A DNA stretch of 64,000 nucleotides from Gammaproteobacteria bacterium (GCA_020445255.1 JAGRGY010000004.1:1-64000), one strand, 5' to 3'; counted from the first letter of the stretch, positions 1-9,487 are shown. Notes: generated by a model not told the origin, from the sequence alone. Numbers and translations are program-made.

Positions 1-249
1 TAGGCCATTACCCTACCAACTAGCTAATCCGACTTGGGCTCATCCAATAGCGATAAATCTTTCCCCCGTAGGGCGTATGCGGTATTAGCTCGAGTTTCCC
101 CGAGTTATCCCCCACTACTGGGCAGATTCCCAAGCATTACTCACCCGTCCGCCACTCTACTTTCACCCGAAGGTGATTTCGCGTTCGACTTGCATGTGTT
201 AGGCATGCCGCCAGCGTTCAATCTGAGCCAGGATCAAACTCTTCAGTTC
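1..249 (-). rRNA. rrs: 16S ribosomal RNA, 5' end (partial)
   Basis: Read on the minus strand, this segment holds the universal 16S 5' region: the AGAGTTTGATCCTGGCTCAG primer site (complement of 223-242) followed by the ACGCTGGCGGCATGCCTAACACATGCAAGTCG block. By comparison with E. coli numbering, nucleotide 1 lies at about 249. The gene runs off the left edge of the window, so only about 250 of roughly 1,500 nt are present. ORFs over this stretch are spurious. Confidence 0.97.
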
Positions 250-380
250 AATCATCGTTGTTGCTTGAGGCAACAAATCTTGGCTCAACTCAGAATCTTA
301 GGTTTCTAAGATGCCTCGTTGATGTTTTTGGCCGTTTCCAGCCATCAACGGAGCACCCACACAAATTACCTGATTTAAAC

Positions 381-392
381 TTTTAAAGAGCG
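381..392 (-). promoter_or_regulatory. boxA of the rrn leader (antitermination)
   Basis: The minus strand reads CGCTCTTTAAAA here, close to the rrn boxA consensus TGCTCTTTAACA. It lies about 130 nt upstream of the 16S 5' end and downstream of two promoters, as in other gammaproteobacterial rrn leaders. In known systems NusB/NusE bind boxA RNA so that RNA polymerase resists Rho termination. The rest of 250-506 is leader with no gene. Confidence 0.75.
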
Positions 393-506
393 TTGCGCTT
401 ACCGGGCGCACAGACCGTCAATTGTGACGTGTCTCAATCCGGACCGTCAAGCATTATCGAATGCTGTCAGGGTTCTCGTCTCACGCCTCGTGATTCGAGG
501 GTGCGT

Positions 507-534
507 ATTCTATTGCTTTCTGGCAGCCCGTCAA
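507..534 (-). promoter_or_regulatory. rrn promoter P2 (proximal)
   Basis: On the minus strand there is a -35 TTGACG (529-534), a 16-bp spacer and a -10 TAGAAT (507-512). A run of A residues lies just upstream of the -35, like an UP element. The 16-bp spacing is typical of rRNA promoters. It would start transcription near 500, giving a leader of about 250 nt before 16S. Confidence 0.75.
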
Positions 535-592
535 CTCTTTTTTGAGCCAGGGCGCTGTCAGTAAGCCATGGGCCACGCTGCGAGAGGCGCGC

Positions 593-620
593 ATTATAGA
601 GACACCTCCCATGTCGTCAA
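593..620 (-). promoter_or_regulatory. rrn promoter P1 (distal)
   Basis: The minus strand carries TTGACG (615-620), a 16-bp spacer and a consensus -10 TATAAT (593-598), followed by a GC-rich discriminator (GCGCGCC). A short spacer plus a GC-rich discriminator is the pattern of stringently controlled stable-RNA promoters. It sits about 20 bp past the tyrS stop codon, so the rrn operon is transcribed in the same direction as tyrS. Confidence 0.8.
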
Positions 621-638
621 GCAGATCAGCGACCTCTG

Positions 639-1835
639 CTATTCGACCCTGATTCGGGCGAACCGCCGCTTGCCTACCTGGCATATCAGGTCGGTACCGA
701 CATCGAGCACGCGTGCGCGGTCCTCGAGCCTTTCCCCATCCAGGCGTACGGCGCCCTGTTTGATCATCCGCATTGCCTCCGACGTACTCGACACCAGTCC
801 CGCATCCCTGAGCGCGTTGGCGATGGGTATTCCGCTATCGCCCGACCGCAGAACGGCGATCTCGATATCCTGCGGGACGACGCCTTTCTGGAAACGATCG
901 ACGAAATTCTGTTGGGCGCGCGCCGCCTCGACAGTTGAATGGAACCGCCCGACCAGTTCACGCGCCAGATCGAATTTCACGTCACGCGGATTCGCGCCGT
1001 CTGCGACCCGATCACGCAGGTCGGCAATCTCGTCCAGGCCCCGGAAACTCAGCAATTCGAAATAGCGCCACATCAGGTCGTCGGAGATCGACATGATTTT
1101 CCCAAACATCTCATCAGGCGCGTCGGTTATTCCGATATAATTTCCCAGAGATTTGGACATCTTCTGAATACCATCGAGCCCCTCGAGAATCGGCATCGTC
1201 AGCACGACCTGGGGCTCCTGTCCCTCTGCCTCCTGCAGCTGCCGCCCGACTAGCAGGTTGAACTTCTGATCGGTACCGCCAAGTTCCACGTCTGCCTGCA
1301 GCGCGACGGAATCCCATCCCTGAATCAGCGGATACAGAAACTCGTGGATCGCGATGGGTTGCCCCGACTTGTAGCGTTTACTGAAATCGTCTCGCTCCAG
1401 CATGCGCGCAACCGTGTGCCGCGCAGCGAGCTGAACCATGCCGGCCGCACCGAGTCCGTTCATCCATTCGGAATTGAACACGACCCGGGTACGGTCAGCG
1501 TCGAGAATCTTGAACACCTGTTCCTGGTAGGTCATGGCATTCCCCCTGACCTCTTCCGGCGTCAACGGCGGTCGCGTCTGGCTTTTTCCTGTGGGGTCGC
1601 CAATCATCCCGGTGAAATCGCCGATCAGAAACAGGATCTCGTGGCCGAGGTCCTGGAACTGCCGGAGCTTGTTGATCAGTACCGTGTGCCCCAGATGGAG
1701 ATCAGGGGCGGTAGGGTCAAAACCCGCCTTGACGCGCAACGGTTTGGCTCGAGCCAGCTTCTTTTCCAGTTCCGCCTCAACCAGTATCTCATCGGTCCCG
1801 CGGCGGATAATCTCCAGACTTTCCCCGACAGACAT
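639..1835 (-). CDS. tyrS: Tyrosyl-tRNA synthetase
   Basis: Charges tRNA-Tyr with tyrosine in the cytoplasm. The 398-aa protein has the class I signature HLGH at residues 47-50 (after FDPTAPD), the KMSKS loop at 225-229, and a C-terminal S4-type RNA-binding domain from about residue 335. Length and the [19 protein letters not shown] block match the shorter bacterial TyrRS subfamily. It lies directly upstream of the rrn promoters and divergent from mepM, with 182 bp between them; tyrS-mepM-anmK is a common gammaproteobacterial arrangement. The start is the first ATG in a frame that aligns with the family N-terminus. Confidence 0.97.
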   Translation of the reverse strand: MSVGESLEIIRRGTDEILVEAELEKKLARAKPLRVKAGFDPTAPDLHLGHTVLINKLRQFQDLGHEILFLIGDFTGMIGDPTGKSQTRPPLTPEEVRGNAMTYQEQVFKILDADRTRVVFNSEWMNGLGAAGMVQLAARHTVARMLERDDFSKRYKSGQPIAIHEFLYPLIQGWDSVALQADVELGGTDQKFNLLVGRQLQEAEGQEPQVVLTMPILEGLDGIQKMSKSLGNYIGITDAPDEMFGKIMSISDDLMWRYFELLSFRGLDEIADLRDRVADGANPRDVKFDLARELVGRFHSTVEAARAQQNFVDRFQKGVVPQDIEIAVLRSGDSGIPIANALRDAGLVSSTSEAMRMIKQGAVRLDGERLEDRARVLDVGTDLICQVGKRRFARIRVE

Positions 1836-2017
1836 AGGATGCTTCCCGTCACGCGGCCTGCGGCCGCAAAGTTGCGCAAATTAGCAGAATCAGGAACTTC
1901 GCGCCGCAAGTCCGGTGAACCGGCAAACATTTCCGCACACCTAGGATTAAATTCCTGTATCAGGCGGCCGACTATCTGCCATAATCCAGCGCGATTTCAT
2001 AGGATTCCGGCGCACTT

Positions 2018-3613
2018 ATGATACGAGACTACAAGTCCCACCCTGTATCCCCGCGGCGCGGAGCCAAGGGACGCTTGATGCTGGCCGTATCGGTGCTCGC
2101 CGCAACGGTCCTTACCGTGAAGTTCCTGGACCTGGAAACGCTTGCCGCAACCCAAGCCGATGACGTGTACGCGGCGACGCCGGTGACGCCGGTGACGGCA
2201 AGTCTGGAACTGCCTCCTGTCGATGCCGAATCGAAAGCGCTCGCTGCGGTCGACGATCTGCACCATGTAGGCGATTCGCGTCAAACGGAGCCCGCGTCGA
2301 CAAGCGGTCCGATAGGTGAACCGGATTCCTCGGACGAACCTACCGATGCCGTACCGGCCACCGCGACAACAGCCGACGCAGAACACGGAGCAGACATCGA
2401 CGTGCCCGTCGGGGAGACCGGCGCAAGTGCGCCGAGCGATGGCGATGTCGTCGACGCCGATGCCGCACCACCGACGGAAGCTGCACCACAAACTCAACCT
2501 TGGCTCGAGCACATCGTCGAACCCGGCGAATCACTCGCACGAATCTTCGCGACCCAGGAGCTACCCCCGGCTTTGCTGCAGCGTATGGTCGATGCCGGGG
2601 AAGCGGGCAAAGATCTGGCTCGGATCCGGCCCGGGCAGAAGATCCGTTTCCAGTTCGATGACGCACACGAACTGACCAGGCTGGAACTGGTGCGCAGCCG
2701 GGTCGAAAGCGTTCGCGTCGCCGTCAGCGACGATGCGATCAGCATCGAAGAAGTCAGCAAGGACGTGGAAAAACGGGTCGCGTCCGTTTCCGGGACGATC
2801 GAGTCGTCACTGTTCGCGGACGGCCAGCATGCGGGTCTGTCCGACAGCAAGATCATGGAGCTCGCCGAGATATTCGGCTGGGACATCGACTTTGCGCTCG
2901 AGATCAGGGCCGGCGATACGTTCCGCGTGCTGCTCGAGGAACGCTACGTCGAAGGCGAAAAGCTGCGCGACGGTCCGATCCTTGCCGCCGAATTCACCAA
3001 CCGCGGCACCACCTACCGCGCCGTCCGCTATGAGGACAGCAACGGGGACATCGGCTACTACGACGCCGACGGCCAAAGCAAGCGTCGCGCCTTCATTCGC
3101 ACACCGATCAAGTTTGCCCGCGTCAGCTCCGGTTTCAGCCTACGTCGCTGGCATCCCATCCTGAAAAAGTGGCGCTCGCACAAAGGCGTCGATTACGCCG
3201 CCCCGATCGGGACTCCGGTGAAAGCTACCGGAGACGGCCGCGTGGTATTCCGCGGCACCAAGTCAGGTTACGGCAAGACTGTAATCGTCCAACACGCAGG
3301 CAAGTATTCGACTGTTTACGCGCACCTGTCCGGCTATTCGAAGCGCGCAACGCCGGGTAATCGGGTGAAGCAGGGGCAGGTGATCGCCTACGTGGGCAAG
3401 ACCGGGTTGGCTACCGGCCCGCATCTGCATTACGAGTTCCGCGTGGCGGGCGTGCATCGCGATCCACTGAAGGTGAAGCTGCCAAAATCGTTGGCTCTGC
3501 CGAAGTCGGAAATCGCTGCGTTCCAGAAGGCGACGGCCCCCCTGTTGAGCCAGCTCGAGACACTGACCGCGGACACCATGGTGGCAAGCGCCAACGCGAC
3601 CCTGTCCAACTGA
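2018..3613 (+). CDS. mepM: Murein DD-endopeptidase MepM-like, M23 family with LysM-like domain
   Basis: Predicted to cut peptide cross-links in peptidoglycan to allow cell-wall growth. A single membrane anchor spans about residues 19-35, followed by a low-complexity Ala/Asp/Glu/Thr-rich linker. An OapA/LysM-like domain lies near 160-230, a Csd3-type second domain near 250-370, and the M23 lysostaphin-type catalytic domain after that. Zinc ligands are visible: H388 and D392 in HKGVDYA, and the HLH of HLHYEF at 469-471. The stop is 2 nt from the anmK start, so the two are almost certainly cotranscribed. A possible -10 (CATAAT, 1980-1985) precedes the gene. The 531-aa length is longer than E. 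coli MepM because of the linker. Confidence 0.93.
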   Translation: MIRDYKSHPVSPRRGAKGRLMLAVSVLAATVLTVKFLDLETLAATQADDVYAATPVTPVTASLELPPVDAESKALAAVDDLHHVGDSRQTEPASTSGPIGEPDSSDEPTDAVPATATTADAEHGADIDVPVGETGASAPSDGDVVDADAAPPTEAAPQTQPWLEHIVEPGESLARIFATQELPPALLQRMVDAGEAGKDLARIRPGQKIRFQFDDAHELTRLELVRSRVESVRVAVSDDAISIEEVSKDVEKRVASVSGTIESSLFADGQHAGLSDSKIMELAEIFGWDIDFALEIRAGDTFRVLLEERYVEGEKLRDGPILAAEFTNRGTTYRAVRYEDSNGDIGYYDADGQSKRRAFIRTPIKFARVSSGFSLRRWHPILKKWRSHKGVDYAAPIGTPVKATGDGRVVFRGTKSGYGKTVIVQHAGKYSTVYAHLSGYSKRATPGNRVKQGQVIAYVGKTGLATGPHLHYEFRVAGVHRDPLKVKLPKSLALPKSEIAAFQKATAPLLSQLETLTADTMVASANATLSN

Positions 3614-3615
3614 TC

Positions 3616-4710
3616 GTGTTCCTCGGCGTCATGTCGGGCACCAGTATGGATGCCGTCGACATCGCGGCGGTATCGTTCGACGACGCCCACCCTTCATTGA
3701 TCGCGGCCGCACATCACCAATGGCCAACTGGATTGGCCGACAGGCTGCGGAACTTCGCCAACGGCACTGCGTTAAACGCAACCGAAGTGGTTCTGCTCGA
3801 CGCGGCGACCGGCGCGCACATCGCCGACGCCATTGCTGACTTCATGCATCGGCACGGCATTGCCGCGGCGGATGTGGCAGCGATTGGTTGCCACGGTCAA
3901 ACTGTCACGCACGCCCCCGACGCGCACCCGGGCGTGACGTTTCAACTCGGCGACGCCAATATCATCGCCGAACGCACGGGCGTCACGACGGTCAATGACT
4001 TTCGCCGCCGCGATCTCGCCGCCGGCGGACAGGGAGCACCACTCGCGCCCGCGTTTCATGCCGCGACATTGCGCACGGCCGAAGAGACCCGCGTGGTGCT
4101 CAACCTGGGCGGAATCGCCAACGTGACGGTCCTGCCGGCAGACCCCGGCGCGCAGGTCATCGGCTTCGACACAGGACCGGCGAACTGCCTGATGGACCAT
4201 TGGGCCGCACGCCACCTGGGCGAACCGTTCGATCGCGGCGGCCAGTGGGCGGCCGCAGGCAACGTCGACGCCGATCTGCTGGCGCGGCTGCACGCCGACC
4301 CCTACTTTGCCCTCCAGCCACCCAAGAGCACCGGTACGCAGTATTTTTCCACGTCCTGGTTGGAGGCGCGGCTCGCCGACCGCACCACGTCGGCGGGCGA
4401 TGTACAGGCGACCCTGCTCGCATTCACGGCGACGACAGTCGCCGATGCCGTCGCGCGTCATGCCCCCGATGCCCAACGCATGCTCGTCTGCGGTGGCGGC
4501 GTGCACAATACTGCGCTGATCACTCGCCTGAACGAACTGTTGGGTCTCGCGGTCGAGTCGACGGCTGCCTACGGAATCGATCCGGACTGGATGGAGGCAA
4601 TGGCGTTCGCCTGGCTGGCGATGCGGACACTCGCGGGCAGAGACGGCAATCTGCCGTCGGTTACCGCGGCCGCAGGCCCACGCATCCTCGGCGCTGTCCA
4701 TCCCGCCTGA
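3616..4710 (+). CDS. anmK: Anhydro-N-acetylmuramic acid kinase
   Basis: Phosphorylates and opens 1,6-anhydro-MurNAc released during cell-wall recycling, giving MurNAc-6-phosphate. The N-terminal FLGVMSGTSMDAVD motif is the ATP-binding signature of the family. The blocks GCHGQTVTHAP, TTVNDFRRRDLAAGGQGAP (proton-acceptor Asp region), LNLGGIANVT and GFDTGPANCLMD are all present. Length (364 aa) is normal. The start is GTG, 2 nt after mepM; the next in-frame ATG would remove the start of the signature. Pairing with a murein endopeptidase fits a wall turnover and recycling role. Confidence 0.95.
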   Translation: MFLGVMSGTSMDAVDIAAVSFDDAHPSLIAAAHHQWPTGLADRLRNFANGTALNATEVVLLDAATGAHIADAIADFMHRHGIAAADVAAIGCHGQTVTHAPDAHPGVTFQLGDANIIAERTGVTTVNDFRRRDLAAGGQGAPLAPAFHAATLRTAEETRVVLNLGGIANVTVLPADPGAQVIGFDTGPANCLMDHWAARHLGEPFDRGGQWAAAGNVDADLLARLHADPYFALQPPKSTGTQYFSTSWLEARLADRTTSAGDVQATLLAFTATTVADAVARHAPDAQRMLVCGGGVHNTALITRLNELLGLAVESTAAYGIDPDWMEAMAFAWLAMRTLAGRDGNLPSVTAAAGPRILGAVHPA

Positions 4711-4763
4711 GAATCGGCACACGCGCGTCAACGATCGTTGCCGCCGCTCCCCCCCAGCCGGCC

Positions 4764-5690
4764 TCAGTTGTCGCCCAGGAATGCCTTCAAATGGGCCTCG
4801 ACACTGCGTGCGAGCGCGTGCAATTCGTATCCCCCTTCGAGCGTCGACACGATGCGCCCCGCCGCCGAACGATCCGCCTGCTCACACAACCTTCGCGTTA
4901 TCCACGCGTAGTCGGTGTCCACGAGGTTCATATTGGCCATGTCGTCCGCCTGGTGGGCATCGAACCCGGCCGAGACCATGATCAGCTCCGGTTCGAACGC
5001 CGCCAGACGGGGCAGCCAATGGGACTCCACGGCCTCGCGAAACTCGCGACTGCCGCTGCCGGAGGGCAACGGTGAATTGACGATATTCGCTGCGGTGCTG
5101 TCGAAGCCGGAATGCGGATAGAAGGGATGCTGAAACGTTGAGCAGAACAACATGCGCTCGTCGCCGGTCACGATATCTTCGGTGCCATTGCCGTGGTGCA
5201 CGTCGAAGTCGACGATCGCAACGCGTGCAAGATCATGCCGTAACACGGCATGGTAGGCACCGATTGCGACATTGTTGAACAGACAAAACCCCATGCCCCG
5301 CCGGCGCTCGGCGTGGTGACCGGGTGGGCGCACGGCACAGAACACCTGGCGTGCGCGCCCTTCCATGACAAGATCGACTCCCAGCGCGACCGCCCCGGCC
5401 GCGCGCCGCGCGGCATCGAGCGAATGCGGGTTCATCGCGGTATCCCCGTCGACCCACGCGATGCCTTCGGCGGGCGAGGCCGCGAATATTGAATCGACAT
5501 AGGCGACGTCATGCACGGTCTCGAGCATGTCGCGATCGGCGAGCGGCGCATCATAGTGGTGCAACACCATATCCAGACCACCGGCGATCAGCCGGTCGTT
5601 GATTGCGTCCAGGCGGGCGGGCTGCTCCGGATGGTGGTGCCCCATATCGTGAAGCAGGCAATCGGGGTGCGAGATGTAGGCAATGGACAT
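4764..5690 (-). CDS. Histone deacetylase family protein (Zn-dependent deacetylase)
   Basis: A 308-aa arginase/deacetylase-fold enzyme expected to remove acetyl groups from protein lysines or from a small acetylated amine. Catalytic features are complete: the His pair H125-H126 in PPGHHAE, and zinc ligands D163 and H165 in DFDVHHGNGTED and D244 in SAGFDAH. The sequence resembles the bacterial class II HDAC / acetylpolyamine amidohydrolase group. It is convergent with anmK and divergent from the Pat-type acetyltransferase gene, with about 130 bp between their starts. That pairing suggests reversible lysine acetylation, but polyamine deacetylation cannot be excluded from sequence alone. Confidence 0.88.
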   Translation of the reverse strand: MSIAYISHPDCLLHDMGHHHPEQPARLDAINDRLIAGGLDMVLHHYDAPLADRDMLETVHDVAYVDSIFAASPAEGIAWVDGDTAMNPHSLDAARRAAGAVALGVDLVMEGRARQVFCAVRPPGHHAERRRGMGFCLFNNVAIGAYHAVLRHDLARVAIVDFDVHHGNGTEDIVTGDERMLFCSTFQHPFYPHSGFDSTAANIVNSPLPSGSGSREFREAVESHWLPRLAAFEPELIMVSAGFDAHQADDMANMNLVDTDYAWITRRLCEQADRSAAGRIVSTLEGGYELHALARSVEAHLKAFLGDN

Positions 5691-5823
5691 GTCGTTCCCT
5701 CAAACGGTCGTTGGGTATTGCAGGCACCTTTGTTGCAGTGCAACAATCACACGGTCACGTAGGCGCTTACCGGCCGAACAGGCGGGTCTTGGCCAGCGGT
5801 AACCAGTGCGAGCGGCATTCGAC

Positions 5824-8511
5824 ATGAAGAAACATTACCTGAATAAGGTCTTCGAACCACAATCGGTCGCGATCGTCGGCGCCTCTGAGCGTGAATCGTC
5901 GGTCGGGGCGCAGGTGCTGCGCAATATGCGCGAGAGCGGGTTCTCGGGCACCGTCTACCCGGTAAACCCGAAACATGCCTCGGTCCAGGGGCTGCCGGCC
6001 TACGCATCGATCAGCGACATCGATCACCCAATCGATCTGGCCGTCATCGCGATACCCTCGGAACACATACCCGGCGTCATGCGCGAATGCGGCGAGCACG
6101 GCGTGGGCGCGGTCTTGGTGCTGTCCGCAGGCTTCGCCGAGGTCGGCAGGCGCGGCCAGGGCCTGCAGCATGAGATCGTGGACATCGCCCGTACCTATGC
6201 CATACCGCTGGTAGGGCCCAACTGTCTCGGCGTCATCCGCCCGCGCGTCGGTCTGAACGCAACCTTTGCCACGAGTCGCGTGGAAAGCGGCAAGGTCGCA
6301 CTGGTCGCGCAATCGGGCGCCTTCTGTACCGCGCTGCTGGACTGGGCCGATTCCAACGGTTTCGGCTTTTCCGCGATCGCATCGCTGGGTGCCACCGCGG
6401 ACGTAGGATTCGGCGACGTACTCGACTACCTCGCGGTCGACCCGGAAACCAAGAGCATCCTGCTGTATGTCGAGGGAATCACCGACGCGCGTTCCTTCAT
6501 GAGCGGCCTGCGTGTCGCGGCCCGTCTGAAACCCGTCATCGTCGTCAAGTCCGGTCGCAACGAGAGCGGCACCCGCGCCGCCGTATCGCACACGGGCGCC
6601 ATGATCGGCGGCGACGACGTATTCGATGCAGCGGTGCGACGCGCCGGCGCGGTGCGGGTGCACACGGTCAACCAGCTGTTCGCTGCGGCACAGATCCTGG
6701 CATCCAACGCCCGGGTCGAAGGCGCGCGCCTGGCGATCGTCACCAACGGCGGCGGACCCGGCGTCATGGCGGCCGATCGCGCCAGTGACCTGCAGGTTCC
6801 GCTGGCCGAACTGGGGCCCACGACAATTGATCGGCTGAGCGAGATTCTGCCGGCGCACTGGTCGCACAGCGACCCCGTAGACATCCTCGGCGACGCCGAC
6901 GCGGAGCGTTACCGGCGCGCCACCGAGACCGTGCTCGCCGACCGCAACGTCGACGGCGTGCTCGTGCTGTTGACGCCGCAGGCGATGACCGATCCAAGCG
7001 CGTGCGCCGACGGCGTGATCGCGGCTGCGCACACCACCAATCCCACAGGCAAGCCCCTGCTGGCCTGCTGGATGGGCGAAAACCTGGTCCAGGAAGGTCG
7101 TGCACGCTTCGCCGCTGCCGGCATCCCGCACTTCAACAGTCCCGAGGGTGGCGTCGACGCCTTCGGTTACCTGGCCTGTTACCGGCGCAACCAGAAGGCA
7201 CTGCTGCAGGCACCGACACCGCTGTCTAAGCACCGTGAACCGGATGTCGACGGTGCACGCATGATCATCGAGCACGCGATCGGCGAGCGCCGCTACATCC
7301 TGAGCAACACCGAGGCGAAGGCGGTGTTGAGGGCATTCCACATCGAGACGTCGCCGAGCATCAATGTGAACTCGGCGGCCGAGGCACTGATCGCGGCCGA
7401 GAGCGTCGGATTGCCGATTGCGATGAAGATCAACTCGCCGGACATCTCGCACAAGTCTGACGTCGGCGGCGTGCGTCTGAACATCCGCGAGCCGCGTTCG
7501 GTGCGCACCGCATTTCGCGAGATGACCGACGGCGTCCAGACCTTGCGCCCCGATGCCAGGGTCACGGGCGTCACGATCGAACCCATGGTCACGAGACCGC
7601 ATGCGCGCGAGATCATGATCGGGATCGCTCACGATCCGGTGTTCGGGCCGGTAATCAGCTTCGGTGCCGGCGGCACCGCCGTCCAGGTATTCGCCGACAG
7701 CCAGGTCGCCCTTCCCCCGCTCAACGAATACCTGAGCCGGGAACTGATCAACAGCACCAAGGCGGCGCGCTTCCTGAAGCAGTTCCGCAATCTGCCCGAG
7801 GCCGACATCGCCAGCCTGACCGACGTACTGCAGCGGATCTCGGAGATCGCGTGCGAACTGCCCGAGGTGCAGGAACTCGACATCAACCCGCTGCTGGTGG
7901 ACGAGGACGGCGTCATTGCCGTCGACGCCCGCATCGTCGTGGCACCGCCGCAGGCCAGCACGGCGCACTACGGACACATGGCCATCCATCCCTATCCGCC
8001 GGAACTCGAGACCACATGGCAGCTGCCGGACGGCACCGATGTTCTGATGCGGCCGATCCGGCCGGAAGACGCCGAGATCGAGCAGGACTTCGTGCAAAAC
8101 CTGTCGGCCGAAAGCAAGTACTTCCGCTTCATGCAGAGCCTGGACAAGCTCACGCCGATGATGCTCGCGCGTTTCACCCAGATCGACTACGACCGTGAAA
8201 TGGCCCTGGTCGCGGTCATCAACGAAGGGATGCCGGATGCACGCATCCTGGGGGTCGCGCGGTATGTCTCCAATCCCGATCGCCAATCCTGCGAATTCGC
8301 CCTGACGGTCGCTGACGAGTGGCAGAAGAAGGGGATCGGACGCCAATTGATGCAGCGGCTGATGACGGTCGCACGCGACCGTGGCATAGAGATCATGGAG
8401 GGCGAAGTGCTGTCGAACAACAGCAAGATGCTGCGCCTGTGCGAGAAACTCGGCTTCCGTACCGTGCACGGCGACGACCCGGAGGTCGTCGCCGTACGAC
8501 GCCACCTATAG
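5824..8511 (+). CDS. Pat/PatZ-type protein lysine acetyltransferase (acyl-CoA synthetase-like + GNAT)
   Basis: A 895-aa protein with the layout of Pat/PatZ (YfiQ). An N-terminal CoA-binding Rossmann domain (about 5-130, VAIVGASERESSVG) is followed by succinyl-CoA-synthetase-like domains (about 140-450), an ATP-grasp domain (about 470-700) and a C-terminal GNAT domain (about 720-895) with the acetyl-CoA loop QKKGIGRQLM. Pat enzymes acetylate acyl-CoA synthetases and other proteins and so control acetate use and central metabolism. An in-frame GTG lies 18 nt upstream, but the ATG at 5824 matches the family N-terminus better. An ADP-forming acyl-CoA synthetase function is the alternative. Confidence 0.88.
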   Translation: MKKHYLNKVFEPQSVAIVGASERESSVGAQVLRNMRESGFSGTVYPVNPKHASVQGLPAYASISDIDHPIDLAVIAIPSEHIPGVMRECGEHGVGAVLVLSAGFAEVGRRGQGLQHEIVDIARTYAIPLVGPNCLGVIRPRVGLNATFATSRVESGKVALVAQSGAFCTALLDWADSNGFGFSAIASLGATADVGFGDVLDYLAVDPETKSILLYVEGITDARSFMSGLRVAARLKPVIVVKSGRNESGTRAAVSHTGAMIGGDDVFDAAVRRAGAVRVHTVNQLFAAAQILASNARVEGARLAIVTNGGGPGVMAADRASDLQVPLAELGPTTIDRLSEILPAHWSHSDPVDILGDADAERYRRATETVLADRNVDGVLVLLTPQAMTDPSACADGVIAAAHTTNPTGKPLLACWMGENLVQEGRARFAAAGIPHFNSPEGGVDAFGYLACYRRNQKALLQAPTPLSKHREPDVDGARMIIEHAIGERRYILSNTEAKAVLRAFHIETSPSINVNSAAEALIAAESVGLPIAMKINSPDISHKSDVGGVRLNIREPRSVRTAFREMTDGVQTLRPDARVTGVTIEPMVTRPHAREIMIGIAHDPVFGPVISFGAGGTAVQVFADSQVALPPLNEYLSRELINSTKAARFLKQFRNLPEADIASLTDVLQRISEIACELPEVQELDINPLLVDEDGVIAVDARIVVAPPQASTAHYGHMAIHPYPPELETTWQLPDGTDVLMRPIRPEDAEIEQDFVQNLSAESKYFRFMQSLDKLTPMMLARFTQIDYDREMALVAVINEGMPDARILGVARYVSNPDRQSCEFALTVADEWQKKGIGRQLMQRLMTVARDRGIEIMEGEVLSNNSKMLRLCEKLGFRTVHGDDPEVVAVRRHL

Positions 8512-8576
8512 CGGCGGTTCACGCCTCGCGGGCATCGGCGGCGGCGCGCCGTGCGCACCGTCGATCGCAAAAGCAA

Positions 8577-8598
8577 GAGGCGCCCTCAGGGGCGCCTC
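8577..8598 (-). terminator. Terminator of erpA
   Basis: A perfect 9-bp GC-rich stem (GAGGCGCCC / GGGCGCCTC) with a 4-nt loop. On the minus strand it is followed by TTGCTTTTGC. It lies 26 bp past the erpA stop codon, as expected for an intrinsic terminator. Confidence 0.75.
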
Positions 8599-8624
8599 GT
8601 CGATCCATCGGACAGCCCGGCGAG

Positions 8625-8978
8625 TCAGGCGGAGAACGATGACCCGCACCCGCAGGTCGTGGTCGCATTCGGATTCCGAATCACGAACTGCGCACCCTGC
8701 AGGCCTTCGGAGTAATCCACCTCGGCACCCATCAGGTACTGGATGCTCATCGGGTCGATCAACAGCGTCACACCGTCAGTCACGACTCGCTCGTCACCGT
8801 CGTTCACACTCTCGTCGAACGTGAATCCGTACTGAAAACCCGAGCACCCGCCGCCCTGCACGTAGATGCGCAGCATCAACTCGGGGTTGCCCTCTTCGGC
8901 AATCAGCTCCGCGACCTTCTTCGCGGCCGCCGACGTGAACACGAGCGCGTCACTGCTGGCCAATGCCTGTTCGGTCAT
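8625..8978 (-). CDS. erpA: Iron-sulfur cluster insertion protein ErpA
   Basis: A-type carrier that passes Fe-S clusters to apo-proteins, including isoprenoid-pathway enzymes in E. coli. The 117-aa protein has the three conserved cysteines C45 ([11 protein letters not shown]), C109 and C111 (CGCGSSFSA). An upstream in-frame ATG at 9014 exists. The ATG at 8978 is preferred because it has an AGGTG ribosome-binding site about 8 nt upstream and gives the usual length. It is the last gene of the argC-DUF6776-bactofilin-erpA series and is followed by a terminator. Confidence 0.95.
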   Translation of the reverse strand: MTEQALASSDALVFTSAAAKKVAELIAEEGNPELMLRIYVQGGGCSGFQYGFTFDESVNDGDERVVTDGVTLLIDPMSIQYLMGAEVDYSEGLQGAQFVIRNPNATTTCGCGSSFSA

Positions 8979-9064
8979 TTTCGTCACCTGCTCAATTTCG
9001 CTCAGCCGGGGCATCGCCCCGAGATGTCTCGAGTATGCTATTCCTGATCATTTCTATCAAGTAT

Positions 9065-9487
9065 TCAGTCTGCATCGACCGGCGGGTCCGCCGCCTCGGT
9101 CGCACTGTATTCGAGACGCCGCGGCTCCAGTTCCTCGCTGTGAACGAGCTTGCCGTTGACCTCGGCACCCATCGCCATCTCGAGCAGGCGGTAAAATACC
9201 GTACCGGTTACCCGGGCATTGGCGGCCAGTTCTGCGCGCTCACCCGCGTAGACGTCGCCTACCACCACACCGTTCAGAATCAGGTTCTCGACCCGCACGT
9301 CCCCCTCGACACGCCCGAGTTCGCTGATCGTCAGCGTCGCGCGCGTCTCGGCAGTACCGTTGACGTTGCCGTTGATCACGCCGTCGAGGTGCAAACCACC
9401 GGCAAATTCGACGTCACCGGTGATCACGGTGCCCTGACCTATCACGGTCGTCACCTTGGGTGGCTTGAAACGCTTGATACGTGACAT
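9065..9487 (-). CDS. Bactofilin family cytoskeletal protein
   Basis: The 140-aa protein is a short beta-helix polymer protein of the bactofilin (CcmA) family. The core carries the repeating pattern TVITGDVEFAGGLHLDGVINGNV ... LGRVEGDVRVENLILNGVVVGDVYA, which forms the right-handed beta-helix. The N- and C-terminal tails are polar and unstructured. Bactofilins build membrane-associated filaments that place cell-wall enzymes. It lies 27 nt downstream of the DUF6776 gene in the same orientation, and that protein is membrane-anchored with a coiled coil, so the two may act together. Confidence 0.9.
   Translation of the reverse strand: MSRIKRFKPPKVTTVIGQGTVITGDVEFAGGLHLDGVINGNVNGTAETRATLTISELGRVEGDVRVENLILNGVVVGDVYAGERAELAANARVTGTVFYRLLEMAMGAEVNGKLVHSEELEPRRLEYSATEAADPPVDAD

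Noticed and set aside
34..309. 91-codon plus-strand frame at the left edge
   Set aside because: It lies over the 5' end of the 16S rRNA gene and its leader, so it is not coding.
422..450. Third rrn promoter (TTGACG at 445-450, TCACAA at 422-427)
   Set aside because: The -10 matches the consensus at only two of six positions; the two upstream promoters explain expression better.
5767..8505. 912-codon minus-strand frame
   Set aside because: It is the antisense of the Pat-type gene. The His/Asp/Gln/Val-rich composition is typical of GC-rich shadow frames and no domain is seen.
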